Shown: positions 16,314-25,754, counted from the stretch's first letter. The stretch: 64,000 bases of DNA from an uncultured Veillonella sp. (GCF_934230905.1 NZ_CAKQFJ010000001.1:1-64000); one strand, 5' to 3'. Notes: generated by a model from the sequence alone, not told the origin. Numbers and translations are program-made.

Positions 16314-18683
16314 TTATTTCAAATCCTTTGGTACGCTTAGCGGCTTCCAGTTATCTAGTTCCGGAATGTCTAAGGTGGTAATAGTCCGTTGTATCCAGTA
16401 GTTCAAGGATACTTCGTTGCCAAAGTGTTGTTCGAATAGGTATGTATTACCTGGAATATCTTGTTGCTTACCTTGCTTATTAATTATGTGCCGTACCGAT
16501 TCTTTCAAATACAGTTGTACCCTAAATGGTGTAGATCCCTTACCTTTAAAGATAAAATAAGATGGTCCAATGAAGTCGTGGGTACGAATATTGATTTGTT
16601 TGTATTGATTGCTTTTTAGACCGTCTAAGGCTGCTTGAATCATAGCGTTGGCATCATCATATTCTTCCAACAAGAATGGCTCTTGATCTACATCGAGTAC
16701 ATAATGCCAACTAGCCTTTTCCTCATTTTTTTCAATAGCCCATGCATCTGAAAGTTCTGGAATGTGGGGACTTTCATATAGTGTATGCCACAGATGATTC
16801 GTCTCCTCAGCGGTAAGTACCGCTTTGTAAATAGTTTCATGTTTCTCGGTTGGATCATAACCATACAACCGTATTTGATACATGTTACGAGGCATCGATT
16901 TCGTTTCTAATTTATAAATGTTGTGTAGTATATCTGGAATAGATAGGCAATGATTGTAAAAGCTAAGTACTACCGTGTCCTGTGTTGCTAACGCCTTATC
17001 GATGGTGTTTATATCATATAATGTTGTGTCCCATTGAAAGCCGTTCATATTGACAGACAATCGTGCTGCGTTTTGTGGCCATGTGGTTGGGGCAGGGCGA
17101 ACAGTTGTTGAGGATTCGGTCACCCCTTCCTTGTAATGCCAATGACCATCTATTTCTTCAAAAGCCGTCAATCGTTCAGCTGCTTCATCATCGACAGGAA
17201 TATCTTTAATTTCCTCTCCGCAATTGGCAATATGAGACAGGATGTATTGATGTGAGCTTTCATAATAATGAACTGCATTATCAAGGTCAGGTGATCCTGT
17301 TACATAGCCTTTTTCATAGGCATAGCCCAAGGCAACTCTCGTTAAAGCACGGGTAATATCATAAAAAAGAACGCGGTTTTCCTCTTGGAGGGCACGTTTT
17401 TCTTCCTGTAATACTCGAGCCAAGGATTGAACAGCAAAGTGGGTATTTTGGGTCACCCCAATACCATGAATGCGCATGTAACTCATATATGGTAAGGAGA
17501 ATAAAAATCGATCCTTAGTAGCCGCCATGTGTGTTAAATCGGCAATAAGGCCCCAATCAAGCGGAAGATTGCCAATGTGAAACATATAGTTAAATGCAGC
17601 TTGTAACGCTGCATAACCAGCATCATTAAAGTCCTTTGTCGCTGCTTGTTGATATAATTCAGTAGCTTTTATAGGATCGTACGGGATAGCAGTGCGCAAG
17701 GTCGGTTGCGTATAAAAATGGTAATAGTAATCGGCCAGTTCGGAAATACATTCTGGTTGGCCGAGGTCGGCCCCCTTTTTAAACCATGTGAAAGCCTCTG
17801 TAAATTCACCTTTTTCATGATGGTCAAGACCGGTGTATAACATCATGGTAGGATTACCTAGGTCGGCTGCTTTATGAGCCACACGACGTGCATTTTCGTA
17901 ATCCCCTTCATCAATATAAATATTGCGCAAGTTTCCTTGAAACATAGCAAGGCCATGGTCTAAGGCTTTGTTAAACCAGAATTTGGCTTGTTCACGAGAT
18001 TTTCTTTGTAATGCATCTTCGTCTATCATGCCACGCAAGGTTGATAGGCTTTTACGTAAGTTTTTGTTTCGTATAGCATGTCGTAATCGTTGACCAAATG
18101 TCGCTTTTTTTGGATGCAATAGTTGTTTAGCAGGATTGATGATATGATAATCGCCCCAAAAAAAGACATTACCTATAATATATTGACAATAGGCATCATC
18201 TTGTTTGGCATAATCATAAATAATATGGAATGCATCATCAAAGGTCAATTGTATATCTCGTCTTACCGTAGGTGTAATTGATCCAGCTATGCGTAATGCT
18301 TGTAATGTACCAATCGGGCTGTGACGACGGATACTATCATGCAAACATTGGTAGGTGCGCATATTATCTTCTGGAAAACCGGACTCAGCCCAGGTAAAAC
18401 GGGGGCCTGCGTATACGCGTGCCAATAGGGCATAAGCATCTCCTAATTCACGTTCCTCAGCTGATAATGCTTTTTGGTATAGTTCCTTTGCATCGATAGC
18501 ACAAGCGCTCTCTGGTGTTGCGTTCGTTGAGCGCAGTTCATGCTGAGCCGGTTTAGTATCATTTGATTGATTATTTACAATCGACTCTAATATACGGAGC
18601 CCATCTTGAGCGGATTGTTTATTATAGGACATAAAAATTAAGTGGAAGACCCGTTGTAGGCGGTCTGTGAAGTATTGAGCCAT
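16314..18683 (-). CDS. Large Sel1/TPR-like repeat protein
   Basis: A 789-residue cytosolic-looking protein without signal peptide. Helical repeats of the Sel1 type are visible around residues 220-480, for example AKFWFNKALDHGLAMFQGN, AADLGNPTMMLYTG, AFTWFKKGADLGQPECISEL and ATELYQQAATKDFNDAGY. The C-terminal third is different, rich in aromatic and acidic residues, and of no recognised family. Sel1 repeats act as protein-binding scaffolds; partners are unknown here. The start at 18683 follows AAGGAGG; a longer start at 18713 lacks such a site. It is transcribed alone toward the barrel cluster. Confidence 0.75.
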   Translation of the reverse strand: MAQYFTDRLQRVFHLIFMSYNKQSAQDGLRILESIVNNQSNDTKPAQHELRSTNATPESACAIDAKELYQKALSAEERELGDAYALLARVYAGPRFTWAESGFPEDNMRTYQCLHDSIRRHSPIGTLQALRIAGSITPTVRRDIQLTFDDAFHIIYDYAKQDDAYCQYIIGNVFFWGDYHIINPAKQLLHPKKATFGQRLRHAIRNKNLRKSLSTLRGMIDEDALQRKSREQAKFWFNKALDHGLAMFQGNLRNIYIDEGDYENARRVAHKAADLGNPTMMLYTGLDHHEKGEFTEAFTWFKKGADLGQPECISELADYYYHFYTQPTLRTAIPYDPIKATELYQQAATKDFNDAGYAALQAAFNYMFHIGNLPLDWGLIADLTHMAATKDRFLFSLPYMSYMRIHGIGVTQNTHFAVQSLARVLQEEKRALQEENRVLFYDITRALTRVALGYAYEKGYVTGSPDLDNAVHYYESSHQYILSHIANCGEEIKDIPVDDEAAERLTAFEEIDGHWHYKEGVTESSTTVRPAPTTWPQNAARLSVNMNGFQWDTTLYDINTIDKALATQDTVVLSFYNHCLSIPDILHNIYKLETKSMPRNMYQIRLYGYDPTEKHETIYKAVLTAEETNHLWHTLYESPHIPELSDAWAIEKNEEKASWHYVLDVDQEPFLLEEYDDANAMIQAALDGLKSNQYKQINIRTHDFIGPSYFIFKGKGSTPFRVQLYLKESVRHIINKQGKQQDIPGNTYLFEQHFGNEVSLNYWIQRTITTLDIPELDNWKPLSVPKDLK

Positions 18684-18753
18684 AGGCCCTCCTTTCGTTT
18701 TTATACAATACATTACTATTATATACCGCGGTAGGAAATGGTAGAAGAGGAAA

Positions 18754-19520
18754 AGAACCGACGGACTTAAAAATCCTTCACCGGCCGGGTCTGACTACGC
18801 CCTTCGGGCTCCGCAGGGCCAAAGTCGGATTTTTGAGTCCATCGGTTCTATCTCTCAATCCATAGCCGACACGCGGAATATAATAGTAGTGAAATTGATA
18901 AAATCCGTTATCGCCTACCCGACCGTTTGACAGGAGAGTGTGATGGCGTGTCCTGAGAACCTTCACCGGCCGGGTCTGACTACGCCCTTTGGGCTCCGCA
19001 GGGCCAAAGTCGGTTTCAGGACACTTCGTCGCCCTGCGCATTACACTTGGTGTACATTCGGTATATAATAATGTGAAATTGAAAAAAACGTTATCGCCAA
19101 CCCGACCGATAGAAAGGAGGGCCTACGGTCCGTGCGGAGCCCGAAGTCGTTTTCAGAGGCACCATCACCTTCAACTATCTTGTTCTAGTGTTAATTCGAA
19201 ATATAATAGTAGTGAAATTGATAAAATCCGTTATCGCCTACCCGACCGTTTGACAGGAGAGTGTGATGGCGTGTCCTGAGAACCTTCACCGGCCAGGTCT
19301 GACTACGCTCTTCGGGCTCACAGGGCCAAAGTCGGATTTTTGAGTCCATCGGTTCTATCTCTCAATCCATAGCCGATACGCGGAATATAATAGTAGTGAA
19401 ATTGATAAAATCCGTTATTGCCAACCCAACCGTTTGACAGGAGAGTGTGATGGCGTGTCCTGAGAACCTTCACTGGCCGGGTCTGACTACGCCCTTCGGG
19501 CTCCGCGTAGCGCAGCACTC
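18754..19520. repeat. Mosaic array of palindrome-bearing repeats
   Basis: Four related modules of about 65 bases (18878-18945, 19061-19120, 19199-19262, 19384-19447) share ATATAATA, GTGAAATTGA, AACGTTATCGCC-like and CCCGACCG segments; three also share TTGACAGGAGAGTGTGATGG. They alternate with the palindromic core CTTCACCGGCCGGGTCTG...GGGCCAAAGTCG (18775, 18961, 19284 and, truncated, 19468). Flanking arms come in two types: the one ending ATCGGTTCT (C type, 18754-18849) and GTGTCCTGA...TCAGGACAC (D type, 18948-19024). The copy at 19271 has a D-type left arm and a C-type right arm. Short ORFs across the array are low-complexity readings of the repeat and were not called. No spacer structure of a CRISPR is present. 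Confidence 0.85.
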
Positions 19521-19575
19521 TCTTATTTGTATAACAAAGAAATAATTTTCTAGGCAAAAGTAGGATATATATGAA

Positions 19576-19661
19576 AAAAGATACCCCATGAAAAAACGAC
19601 TTTGGCCCTGACCCGAAGGGGTCAGACCCGGCCGGTGGAGTTTTTTCGTGGGGTATCTTTT
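19576..19661. terminator. Terminator with nested palindromic core (inverted orientation)
   Basis: AAAAGATACCCCATGAAAAAA pairs with TTTTTTCGTGGGGTATCTTTT. Its loop holds an inverted copy of the core (19597-19640) ending CCCGGCCGGTGGAG. It terminates the binding-protein gene on the minus strand. Confidence 0.9.
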
Positions 19662-19689
19662 GATTATCGTTCTAGCTGCTGACTAGAAA

Positions 19690-20472
19690 TTATTTTTTGT
19701 TAGCGTCACCAAACCATTTATCATAGATTTTTTGGTATGTGCCGTCTTCTTTAAGTTCTTTAAGTGCTTTGTTGATAGCTTGTTGTAATTCTGTGTTGCC
19801 TTTTTTCACACCAAGAACAGTGCCTGGGGATTGAGTAGGTTCACCTACGAGTTTAAGGTCTTTGTCAGCACCTTGTTTGAGGTAGTACATAGCTACTGCA
19901 TTATCGATGATGGCGCCATCGATTGTGCCAGCTTTCAATTCCATAAAGATATTGGAGTTGGAGTCCATTTCTTTTACTGTTGTGTTAGGAATGGCTTTTG
20001 CCATATCTGCAGGAACAGTGCCGATTTGAACGCCTACAGTTTTGCCTGCCAACTCGTCCATGTTGTGGATTGTAGTGTTGTCTTTTCGAACAACTGTGAT
20101 AAAACCGCCTTTATCAAAGTATACATCGGAGAAGTCCAATGCTTTTTCACGTTCTGGTGTTGCGTTGATGCCTGCTGCAATCATGTCAATATCGCCAGAT
20201 TGAACTGCTGGAATTAAAGCATCAAAGCCCATGGATTTAAATTCCATTTTCATGCCTAATTTTTTAGCGATGGCTTCGGATAAATCAACGTCAAAACCAA
20301 CGTATTTATCGCCTTCAGTGAATTCGAATGGTGGGAATGTAGTTTCAGAACCTACACGTAGCACACCTTCGTCGTGTGTCATTTTGCTTTTTTCACTGCC
20401 ACAACCAGCCAATAAACCCATAGCAGCAACGGCTACGAGTGCGATAGCTGTCAATTTTTTGAATTTAAACAT
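19690..20472 (-). CDS. Amino-acid ABC transporter substrate-binding lipoprotein
   Basis: A 260-residue family 3 solute-binding protein. Lipobox LLAGC puts the lipidated residue at Cys24. The mature part starts GVLRVGSETTFPPFEF and contains the family motif GFDVDLSEAIAKKLG, the GVQIGT hinge and a C-terminal YQKIYDKWFGD. These proteins capture polar amino acids such as glutamine, cystine or arginine for an ABC importer. No permease or ATPase gene is adjacent, so it is an orphan that must share a transporter elsewhere. The start at 20472 has AGGAGGATACT before it; a longer start at 20661 would add an implausible N-terminus. Confidence 0.9.
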   Translation of the reverse strand: MFKFKKLTAIALVAVAAMGLLAGCGSEKSKMTHDEGVLRVGSETTFPPFEFTEGDKYVGFDVDLSEAIAKKLGMKMEFKSMGFDALIPAVQSGDIDMIAAGINATPEREKALDFSDVYFDKGGFITVVRKDNTTIHNMDELAGKTVGVQIGTVPADMAKAIPNTTVKEMDSNSNIFMELKAGTIDGAIIDNAVAMYYLKQGADKDLKLVGEPTQSPGTVLGVKKGNTELQQAINKALKELKEDGTYQKIYDKWFGDANKK

Positions 20473-20528
20473 AGTATCCTCCTCAAACACGATACAAACA
20501 TAATATTCTGTTTCTATTGTACGGAATT

Positions 20529-20558
20529 TTGAACCAATAGGCAATAACATTGTATAAT
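20529..20558 (+). promoter_or_regulatory. Promoter of the M20 amidohydrolase
   Basis: TTGAAC (20529-20534), 18 nt, TATAAT (20553-20558), in the divergent region between the binding protein and the amidohydrolase. Confidence 0.6.
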
Positions 20559-20643
20559 TAAAGATACGTGAACAAATTATGTGGTCAATGGGTATCTTGT
20601 ATTCGTTGAGCTTAGTTATAAATATAAATCCTTGGGAGGATAT

Positions 20644-21825
20644 ATGTCTCTTACTGAACAATTTTCAATTGCTTGTGAAAGCTTCGCCCAAGAGGCTTTC
20701 ACCATTAACTATACATTGGCGAAGCATCCAGAGATTTCTAGCCAAGAATTTGAATCTGTAAAAACTATCGGTGCTGTTCTTGAAAAGCATGGTATGGATG
20801 TAACTTATGAATTTTGTAATTTACCCACAGCTTTTAAGGCGTCTGCTGTGAAAGTAGATAATCCCAAAGGCCGTTTAGCCATATTGTGTGAATACGATGC
20901 GCTCCCAGATGTGGGTCATGCGTGTGGACATTCTGCTAGCGGATCTATGAGTGTATTGGCGGCGCTTGCATTACATAAGATGCATCAAGACGGCGTTGCT
21001 TTTAACATGGATATCGATATTATTGGCACGCCAGATGAAGAGGCGATGGGCTGCAAGGTGGATATGTGTAACGCTGGCGTGTTTAAGGCCTATGATTTTG
21101 CCATTATGGTGCATCTCGACGGCGAAGAAACACGCCCCAATTCACAGTTTTTGGCACTTGATTGTTTCCGTGCTAAGTATCATGGTAAATCGGCTCATGC
21201 AGCAGGTGAGCCTTGGAACGGCATTAATGCGGTAAACGGTGTACAACTTGCTATTCACGCCATGGATATGATGCGCCAACAAGTGCGACCAGAATCTCGC
21301 ATCGGCACGTGGATCATTAACGGCGGTACCGCATCCAATGTCATTCCTGCTTATGGCGAACTAGAAGTGACCGTGCGACATACAGAAAGGGAGTATTTGA
21401 ACGGATTATCTGAGCAAATCAAAAAGATTTTTGAAGGCGCTGCCCTTTGTACTGGTACAACTGTAGACGTTGAATTTTACGGTAACCCTTACGATGATAT
21501 GAACCAAAACCATCGCGGCACACACCTCATCGAAGAAGTGATGACCGACATGGGCCTCGATTTTAAACCAGGTCCAGCCGATATTAGTGGTAGTTCAGAT
21601 ATTGGTAACGTGAGTTATCAATGTGCAGCGTTCCATCCTAAATTGCGCTTGGCCGGCCCAGATAAAGTGTGCCATGCTAAAGAATTTGCGGATGCCATGC
21701 TCGAACCGACCATTGAACAAACCATTGTGGACGGCGCCAATATTATTAGTCGTACAGTATTGAACTTAGTTGAAAATCCAGCAATTTTACAAGAGATTGT
21801 AGATGAATTTAATGCAACTAAATAA
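20644..21825 (+). CDS. M20-family amidohydrolase/peptidase
   Basis: A 393-residue zinc hydrolase of the M20 family, resembling the aminoacylase/p-aminobenzoyl-glutamate hydrolase group. Metal-binding segments are visible: CEYDALPDVGHACGHS (Asp and His ligands), PDEEAMGCK (catalytic Glu pair) and the GKSAHAAGEPWNGINA dimerisation-domain entry. It probably cleaves an N-acyl amino acid or small dipeptide in the cytosol; the substrate is not deducible. The ATG at 20644 follows GGGAGGA; a longer in-frame start at 20581 lies within the promoter region. It is divergent from the amino-acid-binding lipoprotein, which may hint at a shared role in peptide or amino-acid use. Confidence 0.88.
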   Translation: MSLTEQFSIACESFAQEAFTINYTLAKHPEISSQEFESVKTIGAVLEKHGMDVTYEFCNLPTAFKASAVKVDNPKGRLAILCEYDALPDVGHACGHSASGSMSVLAALALHKMHQDGVAFNMDIDIIGTPDEEAMGCKVDMCNAGVFKAYDFAIMVHLDGEETRPNSQFLALDCFRAKYHGKSAHAAGEPWNGINAVNGVQLAIHAMDMMRQQVRPESRIGTWIINGGTASNVIPAYGELEVTVRHTEREYLNGLSEQIKKIFEGAALCTGTTVDVEFYGNPYDDMNQNHRGTHLIEEVMTDMGLDFKPGPADISGSSDIGNVSYQCAAFHPKLRLAGPDKVCHAKEFADAMLEPTIEQTIVDGANIISRTVLNLVENPAILQEIVDEFNATK

Positions 21826-21839
21826 AGTGCTTTCTATAT

Positions 21840-21983
21840 CTATCGGGGGGAGCTGTAATATCGTAGATAGAATTCATTGTCTCTTTCAGCGATGACAGGC
21901 ATGTATTTAAACTCAAGAAATTCAAATAAACTAGTTATGGTGATGTCATTTGGCACGGTAAATTCTTCGCGATGATGACTCAT
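21840..21983 (-). CDS. Possible 47-residue protein, convergent with the amidohydrolase
   Basis: An ATG at 21983 opens a 47-codon frame with a protein-like composition (MSHHREEFTVPNDIT... ending RYYSSPR). No ribosome binding site is visible upstream, only AT-rich sequence. It may be a small unknown protein, or the N-terminal remnant of a longer gene. It fills the otherwise empty gap between the amidohydrolase and the HAD phosphatase. Confidence 0.3.
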   Translation of the reverse strand: MSHHREEFTVPNDITITSLFEFLEFKYMPVIAERDNEFYLRYYSSPR

Positions 21984-22025
21984 ATTTTTTAATCAATTTA
22001 TCGATGTTGTATTACAGGAGGTTTC

Positions 22026-22976
22026 ATGTCTGCAACTGAAACTTTAGAAATTAAAAATTATATAGGCCTTACTGGGGATGTACCGATTCGATGTATTGCA
22101 TCTGATGTGGATGGTACTTTGGTCAATGATGCTAAGTCCATAGATCCAGAGGTGGTCAATGCGGTTCGTGCTGCTCGTGAAAGCGGTATTCGCGTGGCTA
22201 TTGCATCGGGGCGTGCCTGGCATGAGATGGATGATATTATCGAGGCCATGCCGTGCCTTCGGTACTTTATATGTACTAATGGTGCCTACGTCATGGATAA
22301 AGAAGAGCAAAAAGAACTGTTACATATTACTATTGATAAAGCTCGTGCCTTAGGGTTAGTACGAAAATTGATGAATTATGGCGTATTTGTAGAGGCCTAT
22401 GTGAAAGCTGAGATTTTCGGACAATATCCTGTCGTTGGTAATGAAACTGCCCAAGCAGAACACTTTTTTAGACCGAATATTAGACCTTTCATCTTGAAAA
22501 CGCGTACAATGGTACCGGATTTACTTGCTCACTTAGAATCGTTACCAGAAGGACCTGAAAAAATTCAGATCTTTTATGGTGATGAGGCTCTATCTGAACG
22601 TATTTTGACCGATTTACGAGATGAATTTCAAGGGGCTGCCATGGATGGTAAAGGTCGCGAACGCTTTTACGATGTTCTTGAATCGAGTGAAGGCAACTTA
22701 GAATTTGTGTTACCTCATACGACAAAAGGAACCGCAGTGGAGGCATTGGCTAATCATTGGGGATATACAGCGGATGAAGTCATGACTATTGGTGATAGTG
22801 AAAATGACCTATCCATGATCCGCTTTGCTGGTGCTAGCGTAGCTATGGGGAATGCACGAGATAATGTGAAAGCTGCCGCACGATATGAAACAATGGATAA
22901 CAATCATTGTGGTGTAGCTCAAGCACTCTATTCGGCTATTGCATATAATCGTGAATTGGAAGGTAATAAACGATAA
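22026..22976 (+). CDS. Cof-type HAD-family phosphatase
   Basis: A 316-residue haloacid-dehalogenase-like hydrolase of the Cof subfamily. Motif I is DVDGTL (nucleophile and acid/base aspartates, about residues 27-32), motif II lies in RVAIASGRAW and motif IV is TIGDSENDLSMI. A cap domain lies between them. Members dephosphorylate sugar phosphates, nucleotides or cofactor precursors; the substrate is not predictable. ACAGGAGG precedes the ATG. Confidence 0.9.
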   Translation: MSATETLEIKNYIGLTGDVPIRCIASDVDGTLVNDAKSIDPEVVNAVRAARESGIRVAIASGRAWHEMDDIIEAMPCLRYFICTNGAYVMDKEEQKELLHITIDKARALGLVRKLMNYGVFVEAYVKAEIFGQYPVVGNETAQAEHFFRPNIRPFILKTRTMVPDLLAHLESLPEGPEKIQIFYGDEALSERILTDLRDEFQGAAMDGKGRERFYDVLESSEGNLEFVLPHTTKGTAVEALANHWGYTADEVMTIGDSENDLSMIRFAGASVAMGNARDNVKAAARYETMDNNHCGVAQALYSAIAYNRELEGNKR

Positions 22977-23070
22977 CGCCGATTACATAAAATAATACGG
23001 ATCACATAAAACATAATGCCGTTATAGAATCAATACTTATATCTTATGCTCCATAGAGAGGTGATGTCAT

Positions 23071-23262
23071 ATGGGTTATATAAAATTTGATATAGACGAT
23101 ACCTGTGTTAAATGCGGGGCTTGTGCGGAAGACTGCCCTGTACAATGCATTACCGAAGGAGCTACAAAATTTATTGTTGGCAACGGCTGTATCAGTTGTG
23201 GTGATTGCTACTCCATCTGTCCTGTTGGGGCCGTACAGATGCATAAGAAATCCGAACGTTAA
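23071..23262 (+). CDS. 2[4Fe-4S] ferredoxin
   Basis: A 63-residue protein with two CxxCxxCxxxCP cluster motifs: CVKCGACAEDCP near residue 12 and CISCGDCYSICP near residue 40. This is a typical clostridial-type low-potential electron carrier. GAGAGGTGATG precedes the ATG. It is transcribed alone between the HAD phosphatase and guaA. Confidence 0.95.
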   Translation: MGYIKFDIDDTCVKCGACAEDCPVQCITEGATKFIVGNGCISCGDCYSICPVGAVQMHKKSER

Positions 23263-23316
23263 AAAGTAAATTATAAGTTTCATACGGAATATATGGAGTC
23301 CATATGGTTCCTATGG

Positions 23317-23436
23317 TATAATAGACTGTAATGAAAAATTAGCGTTTTACTTAGTAAGCGCACCCCCAGTACAGGAATGTATGGACATTATACATTGGTG
23401 AATATACTTTCATAAATAGATGCATACGGAGGAACT
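23317..23436 (+). promoter_or_regulatory. guaA promoter and leader
   Basis: TATGGTATAAT (-10 at 23317-23322 with an extended TG) begins a leader of roughly 108 nt that contains a hairpin (GCG...CGC, 23343-23362). The sequence does not show the conserved loops of a purine riboswitch, so no aptamer is claimed. Confidence 0.5.
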
Positions 23437-24972
23437 ATGGAAAACAAGGAATTTGTTATTGTTGTCGATTTCGGCGGTCAATATAATCAATTGATTGCAC
23501 GCCGTGTACGTGAAAATCATGTATACTGCGAAGTATATCCATACAACAAAGCATTGGAAAAAATTAAGGAATTGAAACCGCAAGGTATCATCTTCACTGG
23601 TGGCCCTAACAGTGTGTACGAAGAAAATTCCCCTAAAATTGAAAAAGAAATCTTTGAACTTGGTATTCCAGTTCTTGGCATGTGCTATGGTATGCAATTT
23701 ATGGCGCATACATTGGGTGGTGAAGTAAAATCCGCGGACAACCGTGAATTTGGTAAAACACCGACTAAAGTGGATACCACATCTCCATTGTTCAAAGGCT
23801 TGGATGAAAACCAAGTCGTTTGGATGTCTCACGTTGACTATGTAGCAAAGGTACCAGAAGGTTTTGAAATCGTTGCACATACAAAAGACTGTCCTGTTGC
23901 ATCCATGCAAAATACAGAACGCAAATTATACGCTATGCAATACCATGCAGAAGTGTTGCACACTGAACATGGTAAAGAAATGCTTCATAACTTCTTGTAC
24001 GAAGTATGTGGTTTCACCGGCACATGGACAATGGCAAACTATGCAAAAACGGCTATTGAAGACATTCGCAACACAGTAGGCGATGGCAAAGTATTGTTGG
24101 CATTGTCGGGCGGTGTAGACAGCTCCGTTGCAGCCGCTCTTATCTCTAAAGCTGTTGGCGACCAATTGACTTGTATCTTCGTTGACCATGGTTTAATGCG
24201 TAAAAACGAAGGTGATGAAGTGGAAGCAGCTTTCAAAGATTCCGGTATGCATTTCATCCGCGTCGATGCTGAAAAACGTTTCTTAGATAAATTGGCTGGT
24301 CTTGAAGATCCAGAAGCAAAACGTAAGGCTATCGGCGAAGAATTCATCCGCGTATTCGAAGATGAAGGTCGTAAAATCGGCTCTGTTGACTTCTTGGCGC
24401 AAGGTACAATCTACCCTGACGTTATCGAGTCCGGTACTGGCGAAGCAGAAGTTATCAAATCTCACCACAATGTAGGTGGCTTGCCTGCAGTGGTAGACTT
24501 CAAAGGTCTTATTGAACCATTGCGTAATCTCTTTAAAGATGAAGTGCGTGAACTTGGTTCCGAACTTGGTTTGGCTGATTACCTCGTATGGCGTCAACCA
24601 TTCCCAGGTCCTGGTTTGGCTATTCGCGTAATGGGCGAAATTACAAAAGATAAACTCGATATCTTGCGTGATGCGGACTACATCTTCCGTGACGAAATTG
24701 CAAAAGCTGGCCTTGATCGTAGTATCAACCAATACTTTGCCGTATTAACATCTACACGTACCGTAGGCGTTATGGGTGACTTCCGTACATATGATTACAC
24801 ATTGGCATTGCGTGGCGTAACAACAACAGACTTCATGACTGCTGACTGGGCACGCATTCCTTACGACGTATTGGACACAATATCCCGTCGTATCGTAAAC
24901 GAAGTACAACACATCAACCGTATCGTGTACGATATTACATCTAAACCACCTGCTACAATTGAGTGGGAATAA
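23437..24972 (+). CDS. guaA: GMP synthase (glutamine-hydrolysing)
   Basis: Converts XMP to GMP using glutamine and ATP. The 511-residue protein has an N-terminal class I glutamine amidotransferase domain starting VVDFGGQYNQLIARRVR, with nucleophile Cys in GMCYGMQ and His in YHAEV, then the ATP-pyrophosphatase P-loop LALSGGVDSSVAA near residue 220, and the C-terminal dimerisation domain (PFPGPGLAIRV, ending TIEWE). Normal length. ACGGAGGAAC precedes the ATG. Confidence 0.97.
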   Translation: MENKEFVIVVDFGGQYNQLIARRVRENHVYCEVYPYNKALEKIKELKPQGIIFTGGPNSVYEENSPKIEKEIFELGIPVLGMCYGMQFMAHTLGGEVKSADNREFGKTPTKVDTTSPLFKGLDENQVVWMSHVDYVAKVPEGFEIVAHTKDCPVASMQNTERKLYAMQYHAEVLHTEHGKEMLHNFLYEVCGFTGTWTMANYAKTAIEDIRNTVGDGKVLLALSGGVDSSVAAALISKAVGDQLTCIFVDHGLMRKNEGDEVEAAFKDSGMHFIRVDAEKRFLDKLAGLEDPEAKRKAIGEEFIRVFEDEGRKIGSVDFLAQGTIYPDVIESGTGEAEVIKSHHNVGGLPAVVDFKGLIEPLRNLFKDEVRELGSELGLADYLVWRQPFPGPGLAIRVMGEITKDKLDILRDADYIFRDEIAKAGLDRSINQYFAVLTSTRTVGVMGDFRTYDYTLALRGVTTTDFMTADWARIPYDVLDTISRRIVNEVQHINRIVYDITSKPPATIEWE

Positions 24973-25009
24973 AAATTAGAAAAATATAGTATTTAAAGAA
25001 AACAAATAC

Positions 25010-25043
25010 AAAGGCCTTTCATCGTTATGGTGAAAGGCCTTTT
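25010..25043. terminator. guaA terminator
   Basis: AAAGGCCTTTCA and TGAAAGGCCTTTT form a near-perfect stem followed by a T-run. Confidence 0.85.
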
Positions 25044-25133
25044 GCGAAAGTAGTAGTTGCTCTAATTTATTCTTACTATTTTGTTGTTACTAGTAGATAT
25101 CTTTAAGGAAATAAGGGTATGTAAACTTTATTG

Positions 25134-25232
25134 ATGGCTATCGATGATAATGATGTGGTGCTTGGCATGGTGGCGTATTATCATAACCCTATGGATGATG
25201 TTATCTATATGAGGAAGGAGTTGGTTGATTAA
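25134..25232 (+). pseudogene. C-terminal fragment of a GNAT-like acetyltransferase
   Basis: A 32-codon frame encodes DNDVVLGMVAYYHNPMDD... ending IYMRKELVD, which reads like the last strands of an N-acetyltransferase. A stop lies in frame at 25122-25124 and no ribosome binding site precedes it. It overlaps the ribosome binding site of the intact acetyltransferase, so it is probably a relic. Its translation could still couple to the next gene. Confidence 0.35.
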
Positions 25233-25233
25233 T

Positions 25234-25716
25234 ATGAAGATTCGAAAAGCTATAGTCGATGATTTAGACATTGTTACACATATAGAAGCGACCTGTTTTC
25301 CGCCCGCAGAGGCGGCGCCTCGTGAGGCTTTTAAGGAGCGATTAGACCATTATGCTGGTCAGTTTTTAATTGCTTTTGACGGCGACACTCCAATTGGTTT
25401 TATTGATGGATTTGTCACAGATGATGAAATTCTAACGGATGAAATGTTTGCTGATGCATCTCTCCATAACCCAAATGGTGCTTGGCAGATGATATTTGGC
25501 CTAAATACCATGCCAGAATACAGAAATAGAGGAGTAGGTGGTCAGTTGATTGAGGCTTTCATAGAGCTGGCAAAAGAGGAACATCGAAAGGGCGTTATTT
25601 TAACCTGTAAAGAAGAAAAAATTCATTATTATGCAAAATTTGGGTTTGTTAATGAAGGTGGTTCCGTATCTAATCATGGTGGAGCTAGATGGTATCAGAT
25701 GCGTATTGTATTTTAG
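25234..25716 (+). CDS. GNAT-family N-acetyltransferase
   Basis: A 160-residue acetyltransferase of the GCN5-related family. It begins MKIRKAIVDDLDIVTHIEATCFP, has the acetyl-CoA-binding motif PEYRNRGVGGQLIEAF (about residues 92-107), and ends with the FGFVNEGGSVSNHGGARWYQM region reminiscent of arylalkylamine-type members. Substrate unknown. The ATG at 25234 is 13 bases from GGAAGGAG; a TTG at 25225 is four bases from it and may be the real start, adding three residues. Confidence 0.88.
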   Translation: MKIRKAIVDDLDIVTHIEATCFPPAEAAPREAFKERLDHYAGQFLIAFDGDTPIGFIDGFVTDDEILTDEMFADASLHNPNGAWQMIFGLNTMPEYRNRGVGGQLIEAFIELAKEEHRKGVILTCKEEKIHYYAKFGFVNEGGSVSNHGGARWYQMRIVF

Positions 25717-25754
25717 AAGGTATATATATCCATAGTGATACCCCTATACGTTTG

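Noticed and set aside
18754..19520. CRISPR array
   Set aside because: Repeated segments are long, variable and palindromic, and there are no unique spacers of constant length and no cas genes.
18778..19557. Short ORFs of 79-96 codons across the repeat array
   Set aside because: They simply translate the repeated palindromes in several frames and both strands, share peptide fragments with each other, and have no consistent start signal.
23323..23436. Purine riboswitch before guaA
   Set aside because: The expected conserved loop and junction sequences of the guanine/adenine aptamer are not visible; only a simple hairpin is present.
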